Of a stretch of DNA of 64,000 nt, positions 1 through 8,753 are shown piece after piece. Source of the DNA: Scandinavium manionii. GTDB taxonomy: Bacteria; Pseudomonadota; Gammaproteobacteria; Enterobacterales; Enterobacteriaceae. A program made the position numbers and the translations under genes. Location: positions 1 to 64,000 of the forward strand of contig NZ_JALIGC010000036.1 in NCBI RefSeq assembly GCF_024764775.1. Direction: 5' to 3'. A model generated the notes under the pieces. It was not told where the DNA came from. It saw only the letters and a list, made by a program, of their open reading frames with translations, and ran no database searches. Within the stretch, counting starts at the first letter, position 1. Each line of letters starts with the position of its first letter.

Positions 1-2
1 AT

Positions 3-119
3 TATATCGTTGGGTATTACAGCGCGCTCAGGCCGCATGAATATAACGGCGGGTTACCCCCCAACGAATCGGAAAATCGATACTGGGAAAACTCTAAAGT
101 GGTGGCCAGTTTTTGTTGA
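3..119 (+). mobile_element. IS3-family transposase, C-terminal end (cut by window edge)
   Basis: An open frame enters from the left edge and ends at TGA 117-119. Its 38 residues contain the YYS..RPHEYNGGLPP block followed by a YW..SKVVASF tail, which is the usual C-terminus of the DDE integrase-like OrfB of IS3-family elements. The catalytic part would lie left of the window, so I cannot tell whether the element is intact. The DNA right after the stop (to about 125) contains AGTGGT...ACCACT inverted arms that could be the insertion-sequence end. Nothing recognisable lies between 126 and the tRNA gene at 274. The family call is fairly secure; the group within IS3 is not. Confidence 0.6.
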
Positions 120-273
120 CCACTACAAAGCATTTGTCGGATGAATAGTATTGCTTTGAATCATGCTTGTAAGCCCATAAGGGTTACACAGTAGGTTACA
201 GTCAGCTACTGTCAGGAGGCGTTAAGCCATGTCCTCAAGGGATTCAATAAGATAGGCACTGAAAGAATGGTCA

Positions 274-347
274 TGGAGCGGGTGAAGGGAATCGAACCCT
301 CGTATGCAGCTTGGGAAGCTACCGTTCTACCATTGAACTACACCCGC
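274..347 (-). tRNA. glyU: tRNA-Gly (anticodon CCC)
   Basis: On the minus strand a 74-nt cloverleaf begins GCGGGTG and ends CACCCGC-TCCA, so the 7-bp acceptor stem and encoded CCA are both present. The D-loop has GGTAGAAC, the anticodon loop is TTCCCAA (CCC), and the T-arm reads GAGGGTTCGATTCCCTT. It reads GGG glycine codons. The position next to actS is the same as glyU in E. coli. tRNA genes are common integration targets, and an IS3-type transposase end lies about 150 bp beyond the 3' end, but no duplicated tRNA 3' segment (att site) is visible inside this window. Confidence 0.97.
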
Positions 348-377
348 GAAAGACGCGCCCGTAAAAGGGGTGAAGGC

Positions 378-405
378 ATTATAGACTTAACGCCTTCACT
401 GACAA
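378..405 (-). promoter_or_regulatory. glyU promoter (sigma70)
   Basis: Read on the minus strand, TTGTCA (405-400) and a perfect TATAAT (383-378) are separated by 16 bp. The tRNA 5' end is 30 bp further on, with a C-rich discriminator-like stretch in between, as expected for a stable-RNA promoter. Confidence 0.7.
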
Positions 406-440
406 GCCTTTCTGCAATTAAGTGGCTATTATATAACCGC

Positions 441-1160
441 TTAGCATTTCGGTTTGCTGCCCTGCGGTGGCAAATAACGCAGCGGATCGATAGCGGTGGC
501 GCGGTAGCGAATCTGGAAATGCAGCTTCACAGAGTCGGCATCGCTGTTGCCCATGGTGGCAATCTGCTGGCCGATCTTCACCGACTGTCCGTTGTTAACC
601 ATCATTTTATCGTTATGCGCATACGCGGTGATGTAATCATCATTGTGCTTAATCATGATCAGATTGCCGTACCCGCGGAGCTGATTCCCGACGTAAACCA
701 CTTTACCCGCGCCGGATGCGTAAATCGGCTGGCCGCGCGAACCCGCGATATCAATCCCTTTGTTGCCGCCATCGGCGGTGGAATAGCGCAACACCACTTT
801 GCCGCTGGTCGGCCAGCGCCAGCAGCGTTGTCCTACCGGCGGCCAGGAAGACTGCGGCACAGCGGAAGATGGCGTGACTTTTGCCGTCCGGCTGCCGGAG
901 GATTTTTTTGATCCCGAGCTGCCGCTCACTTTCAGACGCTGTCCCACTTCGATGGTATACGGCGGTGAAATGCCGTTCATGCGGGCGAGGCTGCTGACGC
1001 TGGTGCCGGTCATGCGAGAGATTTTTGACAGCGTATCGCCGCGTTTTACGGTATACACGGAGCCGCTGTAGCTGCCTTCGGAGCCTGATTTACTGCCGGA
1101 ACAACCAGCCAGAATCAGCCCAATAAACAGGCACAGAAAAAGGCGTAATGGGTGTTTCAT
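441..1160 (-). CDS. actS: LysM/M23-like lipoprotein, amidase activator ActS (YgeR)
   Basis: Predicted outer-membrane lipoprotein of 239 residues. The chosen ATG gives a signal peptide ending in the lipobox LAGC and has AGGA about 10 nt upstream; the frame stays open further 5' but without a plausible leader. A LysM domain (about residues 40-90, YTVKRGDTLSKIS) binds peptidoglycan, followed by a C-terminal M23-type domain. In that domain the metal-binding pattern is degenerate: NKGID replaces HxGxD and KLHF replaces HLHF. This fits the EnvC/NlpD/ActS class, which activates cell-wall amidases instead of cutting peptidoglycan. It sits between glyU and idi, as in E. coli apart from a missing purine-catabolism block. 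Confidence 0.9.
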   Translation of the reverse strand: MKHPLRLFLCLFIGLILAGCSGSKSGSEGSYSGSVYTVKRGDTLSKISRMTGTSVSSLARMNGISPPYTIEVGQRLKVSGSSGSKKSSGSRTAKVTPSSAVPQSSWPPVGQRCWRWPTSGKVVLRYSTADGGNKGIDIAGSRGQPIYASGAGKVVYVGNQLRGYGNLIMIKHNDDYITAYAHNDKMMVNNGQSVKIGQQIATMGNSDADSVKLHFQIRYRATAIDPLRYLPPQGSKPKC

Positions 1161-1323
1161 CAGGCGTCCTGCTCTCAAAGCGAGTCCTCGGTGTCGAAAA
1201 AATGGATGGCATATGATACCAGTCGTAGCCCGTATGCCAATGTTTAGCATGCTTTTTGATAAACAACCCTTTGGCAAAAATGGCGCATCACATCCAAAAC
1301 CCATCCCCTCTGACGCCCTGGGC

Positions 1324-1352
1324 ATTCAGCCTGAGAAAGATTGTCGTATAAT
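1324..1352 (+). promoter_or_regulatory. candidate idi promoter
   Basis: A consensus TATAAT lies at 1347-1352, 43 bp before the idi start. The matching -35 region (ATTCAG around 1324-1329, 17-bp spacer) is poor, so only the -10 element is convincing. Confidence 0.35.
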
Positions 1353-1394
1353 AAAGCCCGGTTATATGACTGAGATATTGTGTCCGGAGAAGCG

Positions 1395-1946
1395 ATGAGC
1401 AGGCAAGAGCACGTCATTTTACTCGATGAGCAGGGAGCAGCTATCGGCACCCAGGAGAAATATGCCGCCCATAATACCGCCACGCCGCTGCATCTGGCCT
1501 TTTCCTGCTGGTTGTTCAACGCAAAAGGTGAGCTGCTGTTAACCCGGCGAGCGCTCAGTAAAAAAGCCTGGCCAGGCGTCTGGACAAGTTCAGTCTGCGG
1601 TCATCCCCAGCTCAATGAAACATCAGAAGAAGCGCTTATTCGACGTTGCCGATATGAAGTAGGTGCCGAAGTAAAGGACATCACGCCCGTCTACCCGGCG
1701 TTCCGCTACCGGGAAATTGACAGTTCCGGCATCGTTGAGAATGAAGTCTGCCCGGTGTTTGCCGCTCAGGTGACTAACGAGATAATGCTAAACAGAGATG
1801 AAGTAATGGAGTATCGCTGGCTGAACCTGGAAGATTTACGCCAGGCTATCGAGGCCGCTCCGTTTCTGTTTAGCCCGTGGATGGGACGGCAATTTGCCCA
1901 CACCCCAGCCCGCGATGCACTGTTCCAGTTTGCCCATGCCGTGTAA
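1395..1946 (+). CDS. idi: Isopentenyl-diphosphate delta-isomerase, type 1
   Basis: Interconverts isopentenyl and dimethylallyl diphosphate at the end of the MEP pathway, feeding ubiquinone, undecaprenyl and tRNA prenylation. The 183-residue Nudix-fold protein has the two catalytic motifs: SSVCGHPQ (active-site Cys) and ENEVCPVF (catalytic Glu). Length matches E. coli Idi (182). I start at 1395 because GGAG sits 7 nt upstream; an in-frame ATG at 1380 has no ribosome-binding site. It converges with lysS across a shared terminator. In E. coli the gene is non-essential because IspH makes both products. Confidence 0.95.
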   Translation: MSRQEHVILLDEQGAAIGTQEKYAAHNTATPLHLAFSCWLFNAKGELLLTRRALSKKAWPGVWTSSVCGHPQLNETSEEALIRRCRYEVGAEVKDITPVYPAFRYREIDSSGIVENEVCPVFAAQVTNEIMLNRDEVMEYRWLNLEDLRQAIEAAPFLFSPWMGRQFAHTPARDALFQFAHAV

Positions 1947-1958
1947 CATGCAAGACAT

Positions 1959-1996
1959 AAAAAAAGCCCGGTTGCTCAAGCAAATCGGGCTTTTTT
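1959..1996. terminator. Bidirectional terminator between idi and lysS
   Basis: An AAAAAAGCCCG... CGGGCTTTTTT hairpin flanked by A-run and T-run, placed between convergent idi and lysS. Both orientations end in a U-tract, so it can serve both genes. Confidence 0.9.
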
Positions 1997-2032
1997 ACAC
2001 CGGAGACCATGACGTCTCCGGTTATGTTCGAC

Positions 2033-3550
2033 TTATTTAGTCGGACGCATTGCCGGGAACAGGATCACATCACGGATGGTATGGCTGTTGGTGAACAGCA
2101 TAACCATACGGTCGATACCAATACCCAGACCCGCCGTTGGCGGCAGACCGTGTTCCAGCGCGGTAACGTAGTCTTCATCGAAGAACATCGCTTCGTCATC
2201 ACCGGCTGCTTTCGCATCAACCTGGTCCTGGAAACGCTGCGCCTGGTCTTCTGCATCGTTCAGCTCGCTAAAGCCGTTACCGATTTCACGGCCACCGATG
2301 AAGAATTCAAAGCGATCGGTAATTTCCGGGTTCTCATCATTACGACGCGCCAGCGGAGACACTTCTGCCGGGTATTCAGTAATGAAGGTCGGCTGAATCA
2401 GATGTGCTTCTGCCACTTCTTCGAAGATCTCAGTCACGGTACGACCCAGACCCCAGCTCTTCTCAACCTTAATACCGATTTCAGCCGCGATAGCTTTCGC
2501 CGCGTCGAAGTTATCCAGATCAGCCATGTTGGTTTCTGGACGGTATTTTTTGATGGCTTCGCGCATGGTCAGCTTCACGAACGGCTTACCAAAGTCGAAG
2601 GTCTGATCGCCATAAGGCACTTCAGTTTTGCCGAGAATATCCTGCGCCAGAGTACGGAACAGAGATTCGGTCAGCTCAATCAGGTCTTTGTAATCTGCAT
2701 ACGCCATATAGAGTTCCATCATGGTGAACTCTGGGTTATGACGAACGGAGACGCCTTCATTACGGAAGTTACGGTTGATTTCGAACACGCGTTCGAAGCC
2801 ACCCACCACCAGACGCTTCAGGTACAGTTCCGGCGCGATACGCAGGTACATGTCGAGGTCGAGGGCATTGTGATGGGTGATGAACGGACGCGCGGACGCG
2901 CCACCCGGGATCACCTGCATCATTGGGGTTTCAACTTCCATAAAGCCACGGCCAACCATGAACTGACGGATACCCGCCATAATCTGGGAACGGACTTTAA
3001 AGGTGTTGCGGGACGTATCGTTAGCGATGAGGTCCAGGTAACGCTGACGGTAGCGCGCTTCCTGATCCTGCAGACCGTGGAATTTATCCGGCAGTGGGCG
3101 CAGGGCTTTGGTCAGCAGACGCAGCTCGGTGCAATGAATGGACAGCTCACCAGTCTTGGTTTTGAACAGCTTACCTTTCGCGCCGAGGATATCGCCCAGG
3201 TCCCATTTCTTGAACTGGTCGTTGTATACGCCTTCCGGCAGATCGTCACGGGCAACGTACAGCTGGATACGGCCGCCAACGTCCTGCAGCGTCACGAAGG
3301 ACGCTTTACCCATGATACGACGGGTCATCATACGGCCAGCAACGGTGACTTCAACGTTCAGCGCTTCCAGCTCTTCATTTTCTTTGCTGCCGAATTCGGC
3401 GTGCAGCTGGTCGGAGGTACTGCCGCGACGGAAATCGTTCGGGAAAGCGATGCCCTGCTCACGCAGCGCAACCAGCTTCTCACGACGAGATTTCAATTCG
3501 TTATTAAGATCGACGACTTCGTCAGCGCCCTGTGCTTGTTGTTCAGACAT
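2033..3550 (-). CDS. lysS: Lysyl-tRNA synthetase, class II
   Basis: Charges tRNA-Lys in the cytoplasm. The 505 residues equal the E. coli LysS length. An N-terminal OB-fold anticodon-binding domain (about residues 55-165) precedes the class II catalytic domain, with motif 2 FRNEGVSVRHNPEFTM and motif 3 GLGIGIDRMVML near the C-terminus. It follows prfB with a 9-nt gap, so the two are co-transcribed at the end of the xerD-dsbC-recJ-prfB-lysS run. A hairpin terminator lies downstream. Confidence 0.98.
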   Translation of the reverse strand: MSEQQAQGADEVVDLNNELKSRREKLVALREQGIAFPNDFRRGSTSDQLHAEFGSKENEELEALNVEVTVAGRMMTRRIMGKASFVTLQDVGGRIQLYVARDDLPEGVYNDQFKKWDLGDILGAKGKLFKTKTGELSIHCTELRLLTKALRPLPDKFHGLQDQEARYRQRYLDLIANDTSRNTFKVRSQIMAGIRQFMVGRGFMEVETPMMQVIPGGASARPFITHHNALDLDMYLRIAPELYLKRLVVGGFERVFEINRNFRNEGVSVRHNPEFTMMELYMAYADYKDLIELTESLFRTLAQDILGKTEVPYGDQTFDFGKPFVKLTMREAIKKYRPETNMADLDNFDAAKAIAAEIGIKVEKSWGLGRTVTEIFEEVAEAHLIQPTFITEYPAEVSPLARRNDENPEITDRFEFFIGGREIGNGFSELNDAEDQAQRFQDQVDAKAAGDDEAMFFDEDYVTALEHGLPPTAGLGIGIDRMVMLFTNSHTIRDVILFPAMRPTK

Positions 3551-3559
3551 ATTGGTTCC

Positions 3560-4658
3560 TCATAACCCTGCTTTCAAACTTGCTTCGATAAATTGGTCGA
3601 GGCTGCCGTCCAGTACCGCCTGGGTATTGCGGGTTTCAACCCCGGTACGCAGGTCCTTGATACGGGAATCGTCCAGTACGTATGAACGAATCTGGCTGCC
3701 CCAGCCGATGTCCGATTTGTTATCTTCCGCCGCCTGCTTCTCAGCATTTTTCTTCTGCATTTCCAGCTCGTACAGCTTAGCTTTCATCTGCTTCATGGCC
3801 TGATCTTTGTTCTTATGCTGCGAACGGTCGTTCTGGCATTGCGTGACGGTATTGGTTGGAAGGTGGGTAATACGCACCGCAGATTCTGTACGGTTAACGT
3901 GCTGACCACCAGCACCGGAGGCGCGGTACACGTCGATACGCAGATCGGCTGGATTGATTTCGATATCGATATCGTCATCCACTTCCGGGTAGACGAAAGC
4001 GGAACTGAACGAGGTATGACGACGGCCACCGGAGTCAAACGGGCTCTTACGTACCAGGCGATGTACGCCAGTTTCAGTGCGTAACCAGCCAAAGGCGTAT
4101 TCGCCCTGAATACGGATGGTGACAGATTTGATACCCGCCACTTCGCCTTCAGACTCTTCGATGATTTCTGTTTTAAAGCCGCGCGCTTCTGCCCAACGCA
4201 GATACATACGCATCAGCATGCTGGCCCAGTCCTGCGCTTCGGTGCCACCAGAACCCGCCTGGATATCGAGATAGCAATCTGCTTTGTCGTATTCACCAGA
4301 GAACATGCGGCGGAATTCCAGCTGTGCCAGCTTGTCTTCCAGCACGTCGAGCTCGGCGACGGCTTCATTGAAGGTTTCTTCGTCATCGGCTTCAACAGCC
4401 AATTCCAGCAGGCCGGAAACGTCTTCCAGACCCTGAGACATCTGGTCCAGGGTTTCAACAATGGCTTCCAGTGAAGAACGCTCTTTACCCAGAGCCTGTG
4501 CGCGATCGGGTTCGTTCCACACATCCGGCTGTTCCAGCTCGGCGTTTACTTCTTCCAGACGCTCTTTCTTGGCATCATAGTCAAAGATACCCCCGAAGAA
4601 CGTCTGAACGCTCCGTGAGGTCTTGAATGCGATTTTTTACCGGATTAATTTCAAACAT
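3560..4658 (-). CDS. prfB: Peptide chain release factor 2 (programmed +1 frameshift)
   Basis: RF2 recognises UGA and UAA stops. The gene is read in two frames: 25 codons from ATG 4658 end at CTT TGA, then base 4583 is skipped and translation continues from GAC (4582) to 3560, giving 365 residues, the same length as E. coli RF2. SPF (stop-codon recognition) and GGQ (peptidyl-tRNA hydrolysis) motifs are present. The residue four before the GGQ is Ala (RASGAGGQ), as in most bacteria, not the Thr found in E. coli K-12. Low RF2 favours the shift, so the gene regulates itself. The apparent in-frame stop is therefore not a mutation. Confidence 0.97.
4580..4595 (-). promoter_or_regulatory. prfB programmed frameshift site
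   Basis: Minus-strand CGGGGGTATCTTTGAC: a Shine-Dalgarno-like GGGGG, 3-nt spacer, slippery CTT and an in-frame TGA followed by C, a weak termination context. The E. coli element has AGG in place of CGG. Arg is unchanged but the anti-SD pairing is one base shorter at the 5' side. Confidence 0.92.
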
Positions 4659-4698
4659 GGTCGATTATCTTTTCTGGGCTTGTATAAATGCGGTGATA

Positions 4699-4732
4699 AG
4701 AGCGGGATTTTAACGGATCTCCGCTCTTTTTT
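4699..4732. terminator. Hairpin between recJ and prfB
   Basis: AGAGCGG...CCGCTCT (7-bp stem, 15-nt loop) with a T-run only on the plus-strand side. For minus-strand transcription the U-tract is missing, so this may attenuate weakly or do nothing to read-through from recJ into prfB. Confidence 0.35.
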
Positions 4733-4748
4733 ATAGGAAATACTGACG

Positions 4749-6482
4749 CTAAATTGGCCAGATATTGTCTATGATCAGTTGCAGGCTGCGGTTGCCGCGA
4801 AACTCGTTGATATCCAGCTTGTAGGCCAGTTCCACTTCGCGCACGCCGTTGTCCGGCCAGCAGGTGGTATCTACGTTAAACGCAATGCCGTCGAGCAGTG
4901 GGCCCCCGCCAACCGGTTCGACCATCACCTTCAGGTGACGCTCGCCCACCAGTCGCTGTTGAAGCAGACGAAAACGCCCATCGAATAACGGTTCCGGGAA
5001 CATCTGCCCCCACGGGCCCGCATCACGCAGCATCTGTGCGATTTCCATGGTCATATCCGCCGCCGCCAGTGGGCCATCGGACACCACTTCGCCCTGTAAC
5101 AACGCCGGGTCTAACCATTCGGTCACCAGTTCGCCGAAACGCTGCTGGAAATCGTCAAAGCGCGCCTCTTCCAGCGACAAACCTGCCGCCATCGCGTGAC
5201 CGCCGAACTTGATCATCATGCCAGGATACAGCGTATCGAGACGCTCCAGGGCATCACGCATGTGCAGACCCTGAATCGAACGCCCGGAGCCTTTCAGCGT
5301 GCCGTCACCCGCTGGCGCAAAGGCAATCACGGGGCGGTGGAAGCGCTCTTTGATACGTGAAGCCAGAATACCGACCACGCCCTGATGCCATTCTGGATGG
5401 TACATGGCGAGACCGCCGGGCAGTGCTTCGCTGCTGCGTTCAAGTTTCTCACACAGCGTCAGCGCTTCCGCCTGCATCCCCTGCTCGATTTCTTTTCGCG
5501 TCTGGTTCAGCGCATCGAGTTCATTCGCGAGCTGACGCGCCTCGCCGATATTGTCACTGAGCAACAGCGCAACGCCGACGGACATATCGTCCAGCCGCCC
5601 CGCCGCATTCAGGCGCGGGCCGAGTGCAAAACCGAGATCGCTGGCCGCCAGTTTTTGTGCGTCGCGATTAGATACCTCCAGCAGAGCTTTGATGCCCGGA
5701 CGGCATTTTCCTGCACGGATACGACTCAGCCCCTGCCACGTCAAAATGCGGTTGTTAGCATCGAGCGGAACCACGTCCGCGACGGTGCCAAGCGCGACCA
5801 AATCCAGCAGTTCTGCAAGGTTAGGCGCGGCAATGCCCTGCGCCTCAAACCAGCCGCGATCGCGTAAATGAGTGCGCAACGCCAGCATCAAATAAAACGC
5901 GACGCCGACACCGGCCAGCGATTTCGACGGGAAATCACAATCACGCAGGTTCGGGTTAATGATGGCCTCTGCCGCAGGCAGCGTATCGCCAGGCAAGTGG
6001 TGATCGGTAACCAGCACGGGAATACCTAGCGCATGCGCACGATCGACGCCGGAGTGCGAAGAAATACCGTTATCGACGGTCAATATCATCTGTGCACCGC
6101 GGGCATGAGCCTGATCCACCACTTCCGGGCTTAAGCCATAGCCATCTTCAAAACGGTTCGGCACCAGATAGGTGACATTGCTACAGCCCAGCTGGCGCAG
6201 CCCCAACACGCTGAGCGCAGTGCTGGTTGCACCATCGGCGTCAAAATCACCGACCACGACAATCCGCAACCCTTCGCGAAACGCGTCGTAAAGCATCTCA
6301 ACGGCTTTCTCAACGCCGGAGAGCTGCTGCCACGGCAGCATGCCTTTGACGCTACGCTCGAGATCGGATGCACTCAGAACCCCACGGCTGGCATACAGCC
6401 GCTGGAGCAAAGGCGGGAGATCGGCCGGCAGCTGCGCCGAGCTGTCCGCTTCCCGGCGACGAAGTTGTATCTGCTGTTTCAC
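4749..6482 (-). CDS. recJ: Single-stranded-DNA 5'-3' exonuclease RecJ
   Basis: Degrades ssDNA 5' to 3' in RecF-pathway recombination, mismatch repair and base-excision repair. The 577-residue protein (same length as E. coli) carries the DHH-superfamily motifs: VVVGDFDADGATSTA (about residue 75), LTVDNGISS, and VTDHHLPGD (about 160) for metal binding, with a DHHA1 region containing GGHAMAAG near residue 430. It begins 5 nt after dsbC and is followed by prfB, as in E. coli. Confidence 0.97.
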   Translation of the reverse strand: MKQQIQLRRREADSSAQLPADLPPLLQRLYASRGVLSASDLERSVKGMLPWQQLSGVEKAVEMLYDAFREGLRIVVVGDFDADGATSTALSVLGLRQLGCSNVTYLVPNRFEDGYGLSPEVVDQAHARGAQMILTVDNGISSHSGVDRAHALGIPVLVTDHHLPGDTLPAAEAIINPNLRDCDFPSKSLAGVGVAFYLMLALRTHLRDRGWFEAQGIAAPNLAELLDLVALGTVADVVPLDANNRILTWQGLSRIRAGKCRPGIKALLEVSNRDAQKLAASDLGFALGPRLNAAGRLDDMSVGVALLLSDNIGEARQLANELDALNQTRKEIEQGMQAEALTLCEKLERSSEALPGGLAMYHPEWHQGVVGILASRIKERFHRPVIAFAPAGDGTLKGSGRSIQGLHMRDALERLDTLYPGMMIKFGGHAMAAGLSLEEARFDDFQQRFGELVTEWLDPALLQGEVVSDGPLAAADMTMEIAQMLRDAGPWGQMFPEPLFDGRFRLLQQRLVGERHLKVMVEPVGGGPLLDGIAFNVDTTCWPDNGVREVELAYKLDINEFRGNRSLQLIIDNIWPI

Positions 6483-6487
6483 GCCGA

Positions 6488-7201
6488 TTATTTACCGCTG
6501 GTCTGTTTTTTATGCTCGTCGAGGAAGGCTTTCATTTCCTGCGGGCCCTGATAGCCCGGCACCACGTAGCCGTCGTTCAGCACGATTGCCGGTGTGCCGT
6601 TCACGCCAAACTGCACGCCCAGCGCGTAGTGGTTCGCGATATTCATATCGCAGCTCGCCGCCTGAACGCCTTTGCCGTTCATCGCGTCATCAAACGCTTT
6701 ATTGCGGTCTTTGGCGCACCAGATGGATTTCATGTCCTGCTCCGCCTGGCTCTGCACGCCCTGACGTGGGAAGGCCAGATAACGCACGGTTATCCCCAGC
6801 GCGTTGTAGTCTTTCATCTCTTCATGCAGCTTGTGACAATAACCACAGGTGATGTCCGTGAAGACAGTAATCACATGTTTTTCCTGCGCCGCTTTGTAGA
6901 CAATCATCTCTTTATCCAGCGCATTGAGTTTGCCCATCAGCAGCTGGTTGGTGACGTTCACCGGCTGCGCACCGCTGACGTCGTACATTGGGCCCTGGAT
7001 GATGTGCTTGCCGTCTTCGGTCACGTACAGCACACCGCTGTTAGTCAGTACCGTTTTCATGCCAGCAACCGGGGAAGACTGGATATCCGTGCTCTGCACG
7101 CCAAGCTTTGCCAGAGACTGCTGAACGGCCGCATCGTCAGCGTGAGCAGTACCGCACAGTGCCGCCGCCAGCAGGGAGAACATCGCTAAACCTTTTTTCA
7201 T
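6488..7201 (-). CDS. dsbC: Periplasmic disulfide isomerase DsbC
   Basis: Rearranges wrong disulfides in periplasmic proteins; kept reduced by DsbD. The 237-residue precursor starts with a Sec signal (cleavage after GTAHA), then the dimerisation domain and a thioredoxin fold with CGYC at residues 119-122. A second, structural Cys pair lies near residues 165-190. The start is placed at the ATG preceded by AGGAAAGG; an upstream in-frame extension overlaps xerD and would bury the signal peptide. It lies 28 nt after xerD and 5 nt before recJ, so it is in the same operon. Confidence 0.97.
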   Translation of the reverse strand: MKKGLAMFSLLAAALCGTAHADDAAVQQSLAKLGVQSTDIQSSPVAGMKTVLTNSGVLYVTEDGKHIIQGPMYDVSGAQPVNVTNQLLMGKLNALDKEMIVYKAAQEKHVITVFTDITCGYCHKLHEEMKDYNALGITVRYLAFPRQGVQSQAEQDMKSIWCAKDRNKAFDDAMNGKGVQAASCDMNIANHYALGVQFGVNGTPAIVLNDGYVVPGYQGPQEMKAFLDEHKKQTSGK

Positions 7202-7229
7202 AACCTTTCCTGTCTCTTTCGTTTGCAGC

Positions 7230-8126
7230 TCACGCACGTGGGTGATGCTGTTGATGAAGTTGCCGCAGCCGCTCCGTGGCGACGTGCGTATAAATCTGTG
7301 TTGTCGAGAGATCGCTGTGACCGAGCAGCATCTGCACCACGCGCAAATCCGCGCCGTGATTGAGTAGATGCGTGGCAAACGCATGACGCAGCACGTGGGG
7401 CGACAGTTTTGCGCTGTCGATACCCGCTAGCACCGCATAATGTTTGATCCGGTGCCAAAATGTCTGGCGCGTCATCTGCTGGGCACGTTGGCTGGGAAAC
7501 AGCACGTCGATAGACACGCCGTTGAGCAGCCACGGGCGACCGTGCTCGAGGTAATTTTCCAGCCAGTACACCGCCTCTTCGCCAAGCGGAACCAGCCGTT
7601 CTTTATTACCTTTACCGATAACCCGGACCACCCCCTGACGCAGGCTGATATCACTCATCGTCAGCCCGACCAGTTCGGTAACGCGAAGCCCGGTGGCATA
7701 AAGCACTTCGAGCATCGCTTTGTCGCGCAGTTCCAGCGGAATATCCACCAGCGGTGCCTGCAGCAGGCGATCGACCTGCGCTTCGCTCAGATCTTTGGGC
7801 AAACGCTGCGGAAGCTTCGGAGATGCCAGCTGCGCGCTGGGATCGTCCGGACGCCGTTTTTCCCGATACAGATGCTGAAAGAAGCGACGCATTGCGCTTA
7901 ACAGACGGGCCGAGCTTGTGGCTTTGTAACCGCCCTCGACCCGCTCCGCCAGCAAAGACTGCAGGTCTGAACTTTGCACCGTTTCGCTCGTCAGGCTGTT
8001 TTTGTGCATCCATTCTACAACCATCGTTAAATCACGACGATAGGCGCTAAGGGTATTCTCAGCGAGGTTTTTCTCAAGCCAAAGCGCATCGAGAAACTGT
8101 TCGATTTGCGCGAGATCCTTTTCCAC
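7230..8126 (-). CDS. xerD: Tyrosine site-specific recombinase XerD
   Basis: Acts with XerC at dif to resolve chromosome dimers under FtsK control. A GTG start at 8126 is chosen because a perfect AGGAGG lies 4 nt upstream and it gives 298 residues, exactly the E. coli length. An N-terminal SAM-like core-binding domain (about 1-100) precedes the catalytic domain with Arg (GLRVTEL), Lys (GKGNKERLV), HVLRHAFATHL, GHSDLSTTQIYTH including the nucleophilic Tyr. First gene of the xerD-dsbC-recJ-prfB-lysS run and divergent from fldB. Confidence 0.97.
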   Translation of the reverse strand: MEKDLAQIEQFLDALWLEKNLAENTLSAYRRDLTMVVEWMHKNSLTSETVQSSDLQSLLAERVEGGYKATSSARLLSAMRRFFQHLYREKRRPDDPSAQLASPKLPQRLPKDLSEAQVDRLLQAPLVDIPLELRDKAMLEVLYATGLRVTELVGLTMSDISLRQGVVRVIGKGNKERLVPLGEEAVYWLENYLEHGRPWLLNGVSIDVLFPSQRAQQMTRQTFWHRIKHYAVLAGIDSAKLSPHVLRHAFATHLLNHGADLRVVQMLLGHSDLSTTQIYTHVATERLRQLHQQHHPRA

Positions 8127-8224
8127 GTAGCCTCCTGTGGGTGCAGTCCCCCTCATTATGCCTTAAGGCGACGCCTTTCTGATACACTAGCGCAAAGTCA
8201 TAGCAAGCACTGAGAGTTTTCGCG

Positions 8225-8746
8225 ATGAAAATTGGCCTCTTTTACGGTTCCAGTACCTGTTATACCGAAATGGCAGCGGAGAAGATCCGCGACCTTATCG
8301 GCGCAGAGCTGGTGACGTTGCATAATCTGAAGGATGATTCTCCTTCACTGATGGAGCAGTACGACGTTCTGATCCTCGGTATTCCGACCTGGGATTTTGG
8401 TGAGATTCAGGAAGACTGGGAAGCCGTCTGGGAACAGCTGGATAACCTGAATCTTGACGGCAAAATTGTCGCGATGTATGGCATGGGCGATCAACTGGGC
8501 TACGGTGAGTGGTTCCTCGATGCGTTAGGCATGCTGCACAACAAGCTTATCAGCAAAGCGGTGAAGTTCATCGGCTACTGGCCGACAGAAGGATATGAGT
8601 TCACCAGCCCGAAACCGGTTATTGCGGACGGCCAACTGTTCGTCGGCCTTGCGCTGGATGAAACAAACCAGTACGACCTGAGCGACGAGCGCTTGCAGAC
8701 CTGGTGCGAACAGATCCTCGTCGAGATGGCCGAACAGTTCTCCTGA
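8225..8746 (+). CDS. fldB: Flavodoxin 2
   Basis: Small FMN electron carrier. The 173-residue protein shows the flavodoxin phosphate loop GSSTCYTE at the N-terminus, and the isoalloxazine-contact segments PTWDFGE and GMGDQLGYGEWF, typical of long-chain flavodoxins. In E. coli fldB is SoxRS-inducible and cannot replace essential fldA. Its stop lies 7 bp from the stop of convergent ygfX. Confidence 0.95.
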   Translation: MKIGLFYGSSTCYTEMAAEKIRDLIGAELVTLHNLKDDSPSLMEQYDVLILGIPTWDFGEIQEDWEAVWEQLDNLNLDGKIVAMYGMGDQLGYGEWFLDALGMLHNKLISKAVKFIGYWPTEGYEFTSPKPVIADGQLFVGLALDETNQYDLSDERLQTWCEQILVEMAEQFS

Positions 8747-8753
8747 TTTGACG

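Noticed and set aside
267..911. Plus-strand frame running through tRNA-Gly into actS
   Set aside because: It crosses a tRNA gene and lies antisense to actS.
2009..3565. Long plus-strand open frame over lysS
   Set aside because: It is antisense to a clear lysyl-tRNA synthetase, has His/Gln/Phe-rich composition typical of a shadow frame and no family motif.
4580..4658. Apparent premature stop splitting prfB
   Set aside because: The TGA is the known RF2 programmed +1 frameshift site, with SD-like element and CTT slippery codon, and the two parts give exactly 365 residues.
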